Shown: positions 1 to 7,071, counted from the stretch's first letter. The stretch: 10,140 nucleotides of DNA from Porticoccus sp. (GCA_011049795.1 DRHD01000077.1:1-10140); one strand, 5' to 3'. Made by a program: numbers and translations. The notes: a model not told the origin generated them from the sequence alone.

Positions 1-145
1 ACGTTATGAAGGTCGTCCTGGCGGCTATATCCGTATTTTAAAATGCGGGTTCCGTTCAGGCGATGCTGCACCAATGGCTTATGTGGAACTGGTAGATCGT
101 CCAGAAGTTGAAGCTGTTGATTTGGAAGAAGCTGCTGAAGAGTAG
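1..145 (+). CDS. rplQ: 50S ribosomal protein L17, C-terminal end (5' part outside window)
   Basis: The reading frame enters at base 2 and ends at TAG 143-145, giving the last 47 residues. Seen: the conserved L17 C-terminal core with [17 protein letters not shown] followed by [11 protein letters not shown], then an acidic tail ending EEAAEE. L17 is a large-subunit protein located near the peptide exit tunnel. The match to the family's C-terminal block is close, and the length of the acidic tail is normal for gammaproteobacteria. In these bacteria rplQ is the last gene of the alpha operon after rpoA, which fits the strong terminator that follows 25 nt later. The start, and rpoA, lie to the left of the window. 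Confidence 0.95.
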   Translation, partial: RYEGRPGGYIRILKCGFRSGDAAPMAYVELVDRPEVEAVDLEEAAEE

Positions 146-170
146 CTTACTCTAAGATCTACAGTTTTAT

Positions 171-200
171 AAAGGCCGGGCTTATGCCCGGCCTTTTGTT
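171..200 (+). terminator. Rho-independent terminator after rplQ
   Basis: The arm AAAGGCCGGGC (171-181) pairs perfectly with GCCCGGCCTTT (186-196) around the four-base loop TTAT. It is followed by a T-rich tract (TTTTGTTTTG). The 11-bp GC-rich stem directly behind the rplQ stop codon is a textbook intrinsic terminator and should close the alpha ribosomal operon. It implies that galE downstream has its own promoter. Confidence 0.93.
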
Positions 201-297
201 TTGTCGATGAGATTATTATTTACTGCACCTTGTTACAGCCCTATGTGATAATTGTGTCATTGAAGGGTTTTGATTATCTAATTAGGCAGGAAGTGTC

Positions 298-1335
298 ATG
301 ACAGTCCTGGTTACCGGTGGAGCTGGCTATATTGGTAGCCATGCCTGTGTAGCTCTACTGGAAGAAGGTTACGATATTGTGGTGCTCGACAACTTATCTA
401 ATAGTTGTCAGGAATCGCTTATCCGGGTCAGTGAGATTACTGGCAAGAATTTTCCGATTGTTATTGATGATGTCAATAATCGTGAAGCCCTTGATCGTAT
501 TTTTAATGGTTATCAGATTAATGCCGTGATGCACTTTGCTGGCAAGAAGGCCGTTGGAGAGTCTTGCGAATCACCCCTCGATTACTATCGTAATAATGTG
601 GCTGGGACGCTGACACTCTGTGAAGCCATGAAATCTCATAGTGTTAGAACACTAATTTTTAGCTCCTCTGCGACTGTCTACGGAGACCCTCAAACCTCCC
701 CAATAACTGAAGACTTTCCACTCAGTGCAACTAATCCATACGGCCAGTCAAAATTGATGGTGGAAGAAATTTTACGTGACCTCGTGCGTGCTGATGAATT
801 GGTAGGTGAGCCATTCTGGTGTGTGGCGCTATTGCGTTATTTTAATCCGGTTGGGGCCCATTCCAGCGGTCGAATTGGTGAAGATCCGGGTGGTATTCCC
901 AATAATTTATTGCCCTATATATCACAAGTTGCTGTGGGAAAACTTGAGCAGCTGTCAGTGTTTGGGAATGACTATCCCACTCGGGATGGCACGGGTGTTC
1001 GAGACTACATCCACGTGATGGATCTTGCCGAAGGGCATGTAAAAGCACTCGACAAGCTAATAGCCATTCCCCCCACGACGGGTTGCTATACCTGGAATCT
1101 CGGGACAGGTAACGGATACTCGGTACTTGAAATGGTTAAGGCTTTTGAGGAGGCTTCAGGTAGAGCCGTGCCTTATCAGATCACAGTCAGCCGGCCGGGC
1201 GATGTTGCGGAGTGTTGGGCTGATTCCTCCAAAGCTGAGAATGAGCTGGGTTGGAAAGCATCTCGCGGATTGTCCGATATGATGGAAGACACTTGGCGCT
1301 GGCAATACCAGAATCCGGATGGTTTTGGTCAATAA
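298..1335 (+). CDS. galE: UDP-glucose 4-epimerase
   Basis: GalE interconverts UDP-glucose and UDP-galactose in the cytoplasm using tightly bound NAD. It feeds galactose use and the sugar-nucleotide supply for LPS and exopolysaccharide. The 345 residues match the normal length of about 340. Seen: the Rossmann NAD-binding glycine motif TGGAGYIGS at residues 6-14, the SSSATVYG strand at 122-129 supplying the catalytic Ser, the Tyr148-x-x-x-Lys152 catalytic pair (YGQSK), and the substrate-loop sequence RYFNPVGAH. The ATG start is preceded by AGGAAG at 288-293 with good spacing. The gene stands alone: the neighbour to the left is a terminated ribosomal operon, and the gene to the right is convergent, ending 66 bp away. 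No other gal gene is near, so a cell-envelope role is as likely as galactose catabolism. I found no convincing promoter in the 95 bp upstream. Confidence 0.96.
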   Translation: MTVLVTGGAGYIGSHACVALLEEGYDIVVLDNLSNSCQESLIRVSEITGKNFPIVIDDVNNREALDRIFNGYQINAVMHFAGKKAVGESCESPLDYYRNNVAGTLTLCEAMKSHSVRTLIFSSSATVYGDPQTSPITEDFPLSATNPYGQSKLMVEEILRDLVRADELVGEPFWCVALLRYFNPVGAHSSGRIGEDPGGIPNNLLPYISQVAVGKLEQLSVFGNDYPTRDGTGVRDYIHVMDLAEGHVKALDKLIAIPPTTGCYTWNLGTGNGYSVLEMVKAFEEASGRAVPYQITVSRPGDVAECWADSSKAENELGWKASRGLSDMMEDTWRWQYQNPDGFGQ

Positions 1336-1401
1336 ATTCGTTTTAAAGACTGTATGCCTAGGTAAAACTTACCACTGTTCTGATTTGCTGTATCTGAGCC
1401 T

Positions 1402-2838
1402 TCAGACTTGAGAGAGCGGCAGCTGAATATGAAAAGTTGTACCCACATTCAAGTCTGAGGTAACGGCCAGCTCGCCTCGATGCTGCTCTGTAATAATAAA
1501 GTGGGAAAAAGACAAGCGCTTGCCAGCATCGTAATCCTCATCAGATACCCTGTTAGTAAAAAAGGGTTCAAAAATAAACTGTTGTTCTTCATAACTGATA
1601 CCAACACCATTGTGTTGAACCTTTATCCAGAGGGCTTCGTAGCACTCTATGACCTGAATTTTGATGATTGGATGCTGATCATTTTCTTTCCTCTGTCCAA
1701 GCGCATGACAGGCATGTCGAAACAAGCTGAGAAATACCTGCTGTAGTTCGGAAACAAAGCAGGGTATTTTAGGCAGGTTTTTATCGTAATGTCGTTCAAT
1801 AGTAATATCCCTGAACCCTAGCCCAGTGGGAACTGATAGCACATCGTTGGCTAGCGTTAGCGTATGTTCGATAATCTCTGTGACATCAGCCATTCTTTGT
1901 TCACCGCCGCGGCTGCGAGAAAAATCTAGTAGATTATTAATAACAGCCAGTGCTTGCTGTCCTTGCTTGCTGGCATCGGTGAGCAGGCCTCTCAGTGTTG
2001 CCTCATTGTCAGGTTGAGACGTTTCTAGTGTTCCCAAGCCCTTCTCCAAATCATGGAGTATGCCTTGTAGTGGGGAGTTGATGTCATGGGCCATTGTGGA
2101 TGCGAGTTCACCCATAGATGACATTTTATCTCTTTGGATCAGCATATTGGCAGAGAGTATATGCTGGGTAACATCATCAATCAGAATCACTACACCCGTG
2201 TCAGTTTGATCCTGTAATGGGTAGATTGTGATGTCAAAATGATACTGTCCCCGTTGACTATGTTTAATGGTAATAGAACGGTTTTCTTTCTGTGCTTGAG
2301 CCAGTTGATTTGGTGTAACAGTGATGGCGGGGTATGTCTTCCAGAGATCCTTTCCCAGTGCTTGTTTCGAGTTTATTCCTGTGATTTCTTCTGCGCGGCG
2401 GTTCCACTGAGTTACTTGCCCGTTCTGCTTAAGGCCTATAAGCATCAGTGGCATGGAGCTGAGGATGTCGCTGATATAGGCTTCAGAAGAGCGAAGCCGA
2501 GTAGTCGTTTGTCGGTGTTGGGTGATTTCGCCTTCAAGAAGTTGATTTGTTTGTGTCAGTAGGTGGTTAGCTTCATCCAACGTGGCAGTTCGTTCTTGAA
2601 CCCGCTGTTCTAATTCTTTGCGAATGATTTCTAACTCACGATTAGATTTGTGTGCTTCTCGGCGGCTAAAAAAGAGTGTGATAGCAGTCATGGAGAGGAG
2701 GAGGATAAGAATACCGCTGGACCAGTTGGCCACATGCTGCCAGTCCGTGCCATCTTCGGTCTTAAAGTGACTGACTATACCTGCATAGAGAGGGTGGCTC
2801 ACGAGCAACAGAAAAATTGTTAGTAGGTGTTTTTTCAT
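1402..2838 (-). CDS. Membrane-anchored PAS histidine kinase with a degenerate ATP-binding domain
   Basis: This 478-residue protein has the layout of a sensor histidine kinase. Seen in order: a signal-peptide-like or first membrane segment (about 4-19), a very short periplasmic stretch (about 20-38), a second membrane segment (about 40-57), a charged heptad-like helix (60-118), a PAS domain (about 119-225), a dimerisation domain with the phospho-acceptor His251 in MAHDINSPLQGI, and a C-terminal HATPase-like domain ending GTTFHIQLPL. The ATP site is abnormal. The N-box asparagine that normally chelates Mg is His375 (SLFRHACHAL), the G1 aspartate is His409 (HNGVG instead of DNGxG), and two G2 glycines are Arg441 and Ser443. 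Only the F box FEPFF (423-427) is canonical. The frame is open throughout, so this is substitution rather than decay by frameshift. There is no adjacent response regulator, and the ATG lacks a good Shine-Dalgarno sequence. It may be a pseudokinase or a divergent kinase; the input signal is unknown. Confidence 0.85.
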   Translation of the reverse strand: MKKHLLTIFLLLVSHPLYAGIVSHFKTEDGTDWQHVANWSSGILILLLSMTAITLFFSRREAHKSNRELEIIRKELEQRVQERTATLDEANHLLTQTNQLLEGEITQHRQTTTRLRSSEAYISDILSSMPLMLIGLKQNGQVTQWNRRAEEITGINSKQALGKDLWKTYPAITVTPNQLAQAQKENRSITIKHSQRGQYHFDITIYPLQDQTDTGVVILIDDVTQHILSANMLIQRDKMSSMGELASTMAHDINSPLQGILHDLEKGLGTLETSQPDNEATLRGLLTDASKQGQQALAVINNLLDFSRSRGGEQRMADVTEIIEHTLTLANDVLSVPTGLGFRDITIERHYDKNLPKIPCFVSELQQVFLSLFRHACHALGQRKENDQHPIIKIQVIECYEALWIKVQHNGVGISYEEQQFIFEPFFTNRVSDEDYDAGKRLSFSHFIITEQHRGELAVTSDLNVGTTFHIQLPLSQV

Positions 2839-2910
2839 ATCACTATGTAACTTTTCTGAAGAGAATAGCTGCTTTCACTCACAGGTTATCCATTTTTATC
2901 TGCTAAAAGA

Positions 2911-2980
2911 ATACGCTAAATTTACGCTATTATACGTCTAAATCAATATGATCCGTGGTTAGTTTAGGCGAATACGTTTA
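2911..2980 (-). promoter_or_regulatory. Possible promoter/operator of the 1402-2838 kinase: helically spaced TACGYTA-like repeats
   Basis: In the 150-bp gap upstream of the kinase the plus strand carries ACGCTA at 2913 and 2924, ACGTCTA at 2934 and ACGTTTA at 2974. The first three are spaced 11 and 10 bp, about one helical turn each. A perfect -10 hexamer TATAAT lies on the minus strand at 2929-2934, inside the repeat cluster, but no good -35 sits at the matching distance. This layout would fit a site whose use depends on a bound protein. The region is AT-rich, so chance is a serious alternative. Confidence 0.3.
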
Positions 2981-2988
2981 TGCCTTTA

Positions 2989-3582
2989 TCACCTGGATTT
3001 CTTTATTGCGCAAATGGCCTGGGTGATACGATCAGGGTTTGATTCTTTTCCCTGCCTAAAATCCACAATATCCAGAGCCGGTTCGAACACGTCCCGTAAC
3101 TCGTTTTCATGAAGTAAAAACGCAGGGTTGGAAGGCTTGCCAAACTGTTCGTTACCCTGTGAAAATGTTTTATAGAGCAAGACCGCACCAGGTTTTAGCG
3201 ACTGCAACAAATAAGGAAATAAAGGGCGATGTAAATAATTGCTCACAACAATGCCAGAGAACAAATCTACATCAAAAGGCCAGAGTACGCCCTTTTCTTG
3301 ATAGCCACTGCCTGGAGTAGGAGTTTCTAGGTCATATTGCATCAGTTTGGCTTTGGGATGGTTTTCAAGATCTGCAACCCCAGAGATATTTTGATCCAAA
3401 AAGGTAACGGGATAATTTTGGTTGAGAAAGTAGCGACCATGTCTTCCTCTGCCACAGGCTAGGTCAAGAATTTGTCCTTTTGGAACCAACGGAGCAAATT
3501 TGATAATCCACGCATCTGGAATACCCATTGGAGATAGTAATGGGGTGGTTTGCAGTGCATCACTAGGGGAAGTCTTTTTCAT
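2989..3582 (-). CDS. Small class I SAM-dependent methyltransferase, substrate unknown
   Basis: The 197-residue protein has a single Rossmann-type methyltransferase domain. Seen: motif I LDLACGRGRHGRYF (39-52) for S-adenosylmethionine binding, an acidic residue at the end of the second strand (FLDQN, Asp63), a motif around Asp84 (MQYDLE), and a motif IV-like strand with VSNYLHRP (113-120) followed by SLKPGAVLLYKTF. The family resembles TehB-like and other general small methyltransferases, whose substrates cannot be deduced from sequence. The ATG at 3582 overlaps the TAA of the upstream permease by one base (TAATG), and no Shine-Dalgarno sequence precedes it, so translation probably depends on coupling to the permease. 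That coupling suggests a shared pathway or shared expression, but gives no direct clue to the methyl acceptor. Confidence 0.85.
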   Translation of the reverse strand: MKKTSPSDALQTTPLLSPMGIPDAWIIKFAPLVPKGQILDLACGRGRHGRYFLNQNYPVTFLDQNISGVADLENHPKAKLMQYDLETPTPGSGYQEKGVLWPFDVDLFSGIVVSNYLHRPLFPYLLQSLKPGAVLLYKTFSQGNEQFGKPSNPAFLLHENELRDVFEPALDIVDFRQGKESNPDRITQAICAIKKSR

Positions 3583-4904
3583 TAGAGCAGGAAGACCATG
3601 CCAAGGCTGTATACCAGCCCTGACCAGAGCAGTGCCACCGTGCAGTAACCCATAATGTCTTTGATCCCAAGTCTAGCAATACCTAGTAGTGGCAGTGCCC
3701 AGAGCGGTTGTACCATATTGGTCCAGGCATCGCCAAAGGCCACTGCCATGGCTACTTGGTTAAGCGGTATTCCCAGCGCTTGGGCTGCAGGAATAACGAT
3801 GGGAGCCTGAACCGCCCATTGACCTCCTCCCGAAGGCACAAAAAAATTGACCACACCAGCGCTGAGAAAGGTAAACAGAGTAAAAGTATCGGCGGTAGAA
3901 ATACTGATAAACCATTCGGACATGGAGACAGCAAGCCCCGATTGAACCATCATCCCCATGATGCCGGCATAGAGGGGAAATTGCAGTACGATACCAGAGA
4001 CGCCCTTAACCGCTTCATTTAGTGCGGCTAAGTAACTGGCGGGGGAGCGATGGAGCAGTAGCCCCATCACCAAAAAGATAAAATTCACCGTGTTCAAGCC
4101 GACCTTCCCGCCATCGAGAAAATAGTCCACCACGTAGTAACCACCGAGTAGGCCCAATAACAGGGTAGGCAGACGATGGTTCTCGATCTTGGCTGCGGGG
4201 GTATTGCTCTGGATAGGAATGTCTTCCTCGGTGCCCGCCTGTTCGGGTTGGATTTCAACCACCTCGTGGGGCTCGGGCATCATCAGCCGGTTAATAATTG
4301 GCAAGGTGATAAGCATCACCAAGCAGATGACGATGACTTCCCAGCTGAAGATTGTCTCGGCGAGAGGAATGGTGGTGCCATTCATCAGCGTGCCCAGTAC
4401 ATCACCATCGGAAACGGCAATTTTAAGGGGAATCGATCCAGACAGGCCTGCATGCCATATGAGCATTCCTGAGTAGGCGGAGGCCACGAGTAGAGGGTAG
4501 TGAACACCTTTGACTTGTCGGGCTATTTCACGGGCCATCAAAGCACTGGTTATAAGTCCAAATCCCCAGCTGATCCAACAGCAAATCAAGGCGATAGCTG
4601 TCATCAGGATAATTGCTTGACCGGGTGTTTTTGCCAGCGAAGCCAGTTTCCTCAACCCTTTTTTGACGATAGCTGTTTGCGCTAAGACACTGCCAGTAAC
4701 CAGCGTGATGATGACCTGCATGGAAAAAACTAAAAGATTCCAGACACCGTCGCCCCAAAATTTGATCATTTTGGCTGGCGTGTGCCCTTCGCCAAGAACA
4801 CCACCGAGAAGTACGACAAACGTTAAAATAATGGCAATAATGAAAGCATCTGGTAGCCAGCGCTGCATAATTCCAGTGAAGAAATTGGAGAGGGCTCGGA
4901 TCAT
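3582..4904 (-). CDS. AtoE-type short-chain fatty acid permease (TIGR00366-like)
   Basis: A 440-residue polytopic inner-membrane protein with roughly 10-12 hydrophobic segments and one long hydrophilic loop (about 209-245). Residues recognised from the AtoE short-chain fatty acid transporter family are the N-terminal block MQRWLPDAFIIAIILTF, the SGMLIWHAGLSGSIPL segment (145-160), NFFVPSGGGQWAVQ (353-366) and GDAWTNMVQPLWALPLLGI (391-409). Length is normal for the family. By homology it would import short-chain fatty acids such as acetoacetate or butyrate, but many family members are uncharacterised, and no ato catabolic genes (CoA transferase, thiolase) are here. The ATG is preceded by AAAGGGA (4911-4917) at a spacing of 6 nt. 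A candidate promoter lies at 4960-4988. It leads a two-gene operon with the methyltransferase. Confidence 0.88.
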   Translation of the reverse strand: MIRALSNFFTGIMQRWLPDAFIIAIILTFVVLLGGVLGEGHTPAKMIKFWGDGVWNLLVFSMQVIITLVTGSVLAQTAIVKKGLRKLASLAKTPGQAIILMTAIALICCWISWGFGLITSALMAREIARQVKGVHYPLLVASAYSGMLIWHAGLSGSIPLKIAVSDGDVLGTLMNGTTIPLAETIFSWEVIVICLVMLITLPIINRLMMPEPHEVVEIQPEQAGTEEDIPIQSNTPAAKIENHRLPTLLLGLLGGYYVVDYFLDGGKVGLNTVNFIFLVMGLLLHRSPASYLAALNEAVKGVSGIVLQFPLYAGIMGMMVQSGLAVSMSEWFISISTADTFTLFTFLSAGVVNFFVPSGGGQWAVQAPIVIPAAQALGIPLNQVAMAVAFGDAWTNMVQPLWALPLLGIARLGIKDIMGYCTVALLWSGLVYSLGMVFLL

Positions 4905-4959
4905 TTACGTTCCCTTTTATTGTTATCGGATGGCTAGGATTATGTGGCTCTGGCATTGT

Positions 4960-4988
4960 ATTCTAGCGGTTTACGGACTCTTCGTGAA
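4960..4988 (-). promoter_or_regulatory. Candidate sigma-70 promoter of the permease operon
   Basis: On the minus strand TTCACG (4983-4988; 4 of 6 to TTGACA) is followed after exactly 17 bp by TAGAAT (4960-4965; 5 of 6 to TATAAT). Transcription would begin about 50 nt before the permease ATG. The element lies inside an imperfect inverted repeat (CTAGCG 4963-4968 with CGCTAG 4989-4994, extended inward with a bulge), which could be an operator. The call rests on consensus matching only. Confidence 0.4.
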
Positions 4989-5047
4989 CGCTAGGCAGAG
5001 TGATAACGGCCTGTGATTCACTCGTTAGTCCCTAGGACTGTTTATCC

Positions 5048-5854
5048 TCAGTTCTGAGGCTGGTGAAAATATTCCCCGGTATCCAGGTTCATCAGTCGTA
5101 GAGGCCCACCCCAGATGCAGCCAGTATCTAGGGGAAATAAATTGTCTTTACAGGCCCGACCTTCCAGCGCGGCCCAGTGACCAAAGATGATTTTTGTATC
5201 TTGCGGGAGTCGACTTGGGTGGCTAAACCAGGGTGCGAACCCTGAGGGTGGGTCATTTGGTTGGGATTTGCTGGTGAGTTCCAAATGGCCGCTTGGTGAG
5301 CAAAATCGCATCCGGGTAAAGTAATTGGTGATGACCCTCCAGCGTACAGGGGGTAATAGGTCGCCTGCCCATGTGTCGGGGTCATCTCCATACATTACTT
5401 CAAAGAATTGACGTGACTTTGTCTCACAACGGAGGACATCACTCATTTCCTCAGCCAGTGTCTTAGCCTGACTGAGTGACCATTGAGGGGGAATTCCTGC
5501 GTGAATCATCACATAACCCTCGTCTTCAATGAGCATCGGTTGCTGTTGAAGCCAATGCAGCAGCTTATCCCTGTCGGGTGCCTTGAGAATGTCATCCAGA
5601 GTATCAGTCCGGCTGGGGCGGCGAATACCATGAGCAATGGCCAGTAAATGAAGGTCGTGATTGCCCAGTACCATGCGAAAGTGGCTGCCGAGATTATAAC
5701 AAAACCGTAGGGTTTCCAGCGATTCCGGACCTCGGTTGACTACGTCACCTACCGACCACAAGTGATCACTGGCAGGGTCAAATTTAACTCGGTCTAATAG
5801 ACGTTTGAGTGGCTGAAAGCATCCCTGTATGTCGCCGACAGCATAGGTGGTCAA
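5048..5854 (-). CDS. apaH: Symmetrical bis(5'-nucleosyl)-tetraphosphatase (Ap4A hydrolase), TTG start
   Basis: ApaH splits Ap4A into two ADP and also removes Np4 caps from RNA. It is a cytoplasmic metallophosphatase. Seen, numbered from the TTG: GDIQG (7-11), GDVVNRG (36-42) and GNHD (64-67), which form the metal and phosphate site, then HAGIPPQW from 118, FGHWAALEG (224-232) and LDTGCIWGG (242-250). The open frame extends up to an ATG at 5938, but that start would overlap apaG by 53 bp and add 28 residues unlike the family, whose proteins begin a few residues before TYAVGDIQG. The TTG at 5854 gives MTTYAVGDIQG, 268 aa (E. coli enzyme 280), and has AGGAA 7 nt upstream. It lies 31 nt after apaG, the usual partner, and is the last gene of the rsmA operon. 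Confidence 0.95.
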   Translation of the reverse strand: MTTYAVGDIQGCFQPLKRLLDRVKFDPASDHLWSVGDVVNRGPESLETLRFCYNLGSHFRMVLGNHDLHLLAIAHGIRRPSRTDTLDDILKAPDRDKLLHWLQQQPMLIEDEGYVMIHAGIPPQWSLSQAKTLAEEMSDVLRCETKSRQFFEVMYGDDPDTWAGDLLPPVRWRVITNYFTRMRFCSPSGHLELTSKSQPNDPPSGFAPWFSHPSRLPQDTKIIFGHWAALEGRACKDNLFPLDTGCIWGGPLRLMNLDTGEYFHQPQN

Positions 5855-5861
5855 TGGTGAA

Positions 5862-5866
5862 TTCCT
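5862..5866 (-). promoter_or_regulatory. Shine-Dalgarno site that fixes the TTG start of apaH
   Basis: On the minus strand AGGAA is followed by 7 nt and then TTG (5854-5852). The site lies in the 31-nt gap between the apaG stop and apaH. With the fit of the N-terminus to the family, it supports TTG over the upstream in-frame ATG at 5938. Confidence 0.7.
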
Positions 5867-5885
5867 GACGATAATAGGTTGGTGA

Positions 5886-6254
5886 TCAATGAACCGCTCC
5901 AGGAACCGATAATAGAAAGGCGGGGATTGGCACATCAAAAGCCTCCCCGGAGTCTAGAACCATTTGGTAGCTACCTTCCATCGTGCCCACGGTAGTATCA
6001 AGTGTGACACCGCTGGTGTACCGATGAGCTTGACCGGGGGTTATTACTGGTTGTTCTCCCACAACACCAGGGCCTCGTATCTCTTTGGTGTGGGCATTTC
6101 CATCGGTAATGAGCCAGTGTCGACTGATTAATTGAGCGGCCTCATCGCCGTGGTTCTCAATGCTGACATGGTAGGCAAAGGCATAGGTTCCATTGGCTGG
6201 GTCGGATTGTTCCGGTAAGTATCCTGGGGTTACTACAACAACAATATGGGTCAT
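5886..6254 (-). CDS. apaG: ApaG protein (DUF525 family)
   Basis: The 122-residue protein is a single ApaG domain, a small beta-sandwich of fibronectin type III-like fold. The length is normal (E. coli 125). Family signatures seen include NGTYAFAYHVSIENHG (21-36), QLISRHWLITDG (41-52), the glycine-rich EIRGPGVVGEQPVITPG, and YTSGVTLDTTVGTMEGSYQM (79-98). Its biochemical role is not settled; it is linked to apaH by conserved gene order and in some bacteria to metal homeostasis. Its ATG overlaps the rsmA stop as ATGA, and AGGA at 6263-6266 lies 8 nt upstream, so it is translated in tandem with rsmA. Confidence 0.95.
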   Translation of the reverse strand: MTHIVVVVTPGYLPEQSDPANGTYAFAYHVSIENHGDEAAQLISRHWLITDGNAHTKEIRGPGVVGEQPVITPGQAHRYTSGVTLDTTVGTMEGSYQMVLDSGEAFDVPIPAFLLSVPGAVH

Positions 6255-7036
6255 AACAGAGATCCTATTTGATTGCTGAGCAGGACAAAATCTTCAACAC
6301 TGAGTGTTTCAGGTCGACGTGTTAAGTCGATATCCAATTGTTTGAGTTGCTCTACCTCGAGCATGTGTTTTAGGGTATTACGCATCGTCTTTCGCCGTTG
6401 CTGAAAGCAAGATCTAACCAGCCGTGATAACAACTGAAGGTCATCGGCCGGGCAGGGTGGTTCTGGGTAGGGTAGCAGACGAACGATGGCCGATTCCACC
6501 TTGGGTGCCGGCCTAAACGCTGAGGGTGGGACTTGAAACAGTGGTTGAACCTTACAGTGATATTGAACCATGACACTGAGTCGACCATAGTTTTTATCGC
6601 GGGGCGCCGCAGCAAGGCGAGTAACGACTTCCTTTTGCAGCATAAAATACATATCACGAATTTGACCGCTAAAGCTGAGTAAATGAAACATCAGTGGTGT
6701 GGAAATATTGTAGGGAAGATTGCCGATAATACGCAGGGGTTTTCCCTCCTGATAAAATTGGCTGAAATCTGTTTTCAGTGCGTCACCTTGATGGACGTGA
6801 AAATCAGGGTATTCCTGAAACTTTTTCTGCAATATAGGAATGAGGTCTCGGTCAAGCTCCACTACGTTTAGGTGTGGGCATTTTTCCAGCACTGGTCCGG
6901 TAATTGCTCCTTGGCCGGGCCCAATTTCAATCAGGTTCTGGTCGGGCGCGGGTGCAATGGCGGCAACAATTTTGTCGATGATGTCGTGGTCTACCAGGAA
7001 ATTCTGGCCAAACCTTTTCCTTGCCTGATGAGTCAA
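6251..7036 (-). CDS. rsmA: 16S rRNA (adenine1518/1519-N6) dimethyltransferase, TTG start
   Basis: RsmA (KsgA) dimethylates two adjacent adenines in helix 45 of 16S rRNA late in 30S assembly. Loss of this activity gives kasugamycin resistance. The 261 residues contain the N-terminal ARKRFGQNFL (5-14), SAM motif I EIGPGQGAIT (37-46), the ribose-binding acid Glu60 in VVELD, GDAL (84-87), the catalytic NLPYN (106-110) and the target-recognition block FRPAPKVES (174-182). The start is TTG at 7036: an in-frame TAG lies four codons upstream, and AGGA at 7044-7047 is 7 nt before it, so there is no alternative upstream start. The gene leads an rsmA-apaG-apaH operon with a good promoter. pdxA, surA and lptD, which commonly precede rsmA in gammaproteobacteria, are not adjacent here. 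Confidence 0.97.
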   Translation of the reverse strand: MTHQARKRFGQNFLVDHDIIDKIVAAIAPAPDQNLIEIGPGQGAITGPVLEKCPHLNVVELDRDLIPILQKKFQEYPDFHVHQGDALKTDFSQFYQEGKPLRIIGNLPYNISTPLMFHLLSFSGQIRDMYFMLQKEVVTRLAAAPRDKNYGRLSVMVQYHCKVQPLFQVPPSAFRPAPKVESAIVRLLPYPEPPCPADDLQLLSRLVRSCFQQRRKTMRNTLKHMLEVEQLKQLDIDLTRRPETLSVEDFVLLSNQIGSLL

Positions 7037-7043
7037 TGAGTTA

Positions 7044-7047
7044 TCCT
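7044..7047 (-). promoter_or_regulatory. Shine-Dalgarno site that fixes the TTG start of rsmA
   Basis: On the minus strand AGGA stands 7 nt before TTG (7036-7034). The in-frame TAG immediately upstream overlaps this region and rules out any longer protein. The N-terminus from TTG matches the family. Confidence 0.7.
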
Positions 7048-7071
7048 ATTTTTAAGAAAATATTTCAGTGA

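Noticed and set aside
232..297. galE promoter candidates (TTGTGT, 17 bp, TATCTA; or TTGTTT, 17 bp, TTTACT further left)
   Set aside because: Each matches the consensus in only 3-4 of 6 positions at one or both boxes, which is common by chance in AT-rich DNA.
1361..1373. GGTAA-AAC-TTACC hairpin between convergent galE and the kinase as a bidirectional terminator
   Set aside because: The stem is only 5 bp and AT-rich, and there is no T-tract on either strand.
2967..2987. AGGC...GCCT dyad after the methyltransferase gene as a terminator
   Set aside because: The stem is interrupted and the only T-rich flank is on the plus strand, opposite to transcription.
4528..4956. 142-codon minus-strand frame overlapping the permease gene
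   Set aside because: It is a shadow of the permease reading frame, with Cys/His-rich, non-family-like composition and no independent support.
5046..5059. CCTCAG-TT-CTGAGG dyad at the apaH stop as a terminator
   Set aside because: The loop is too tight and the minus strand continues GATAAACAG with no T-run.
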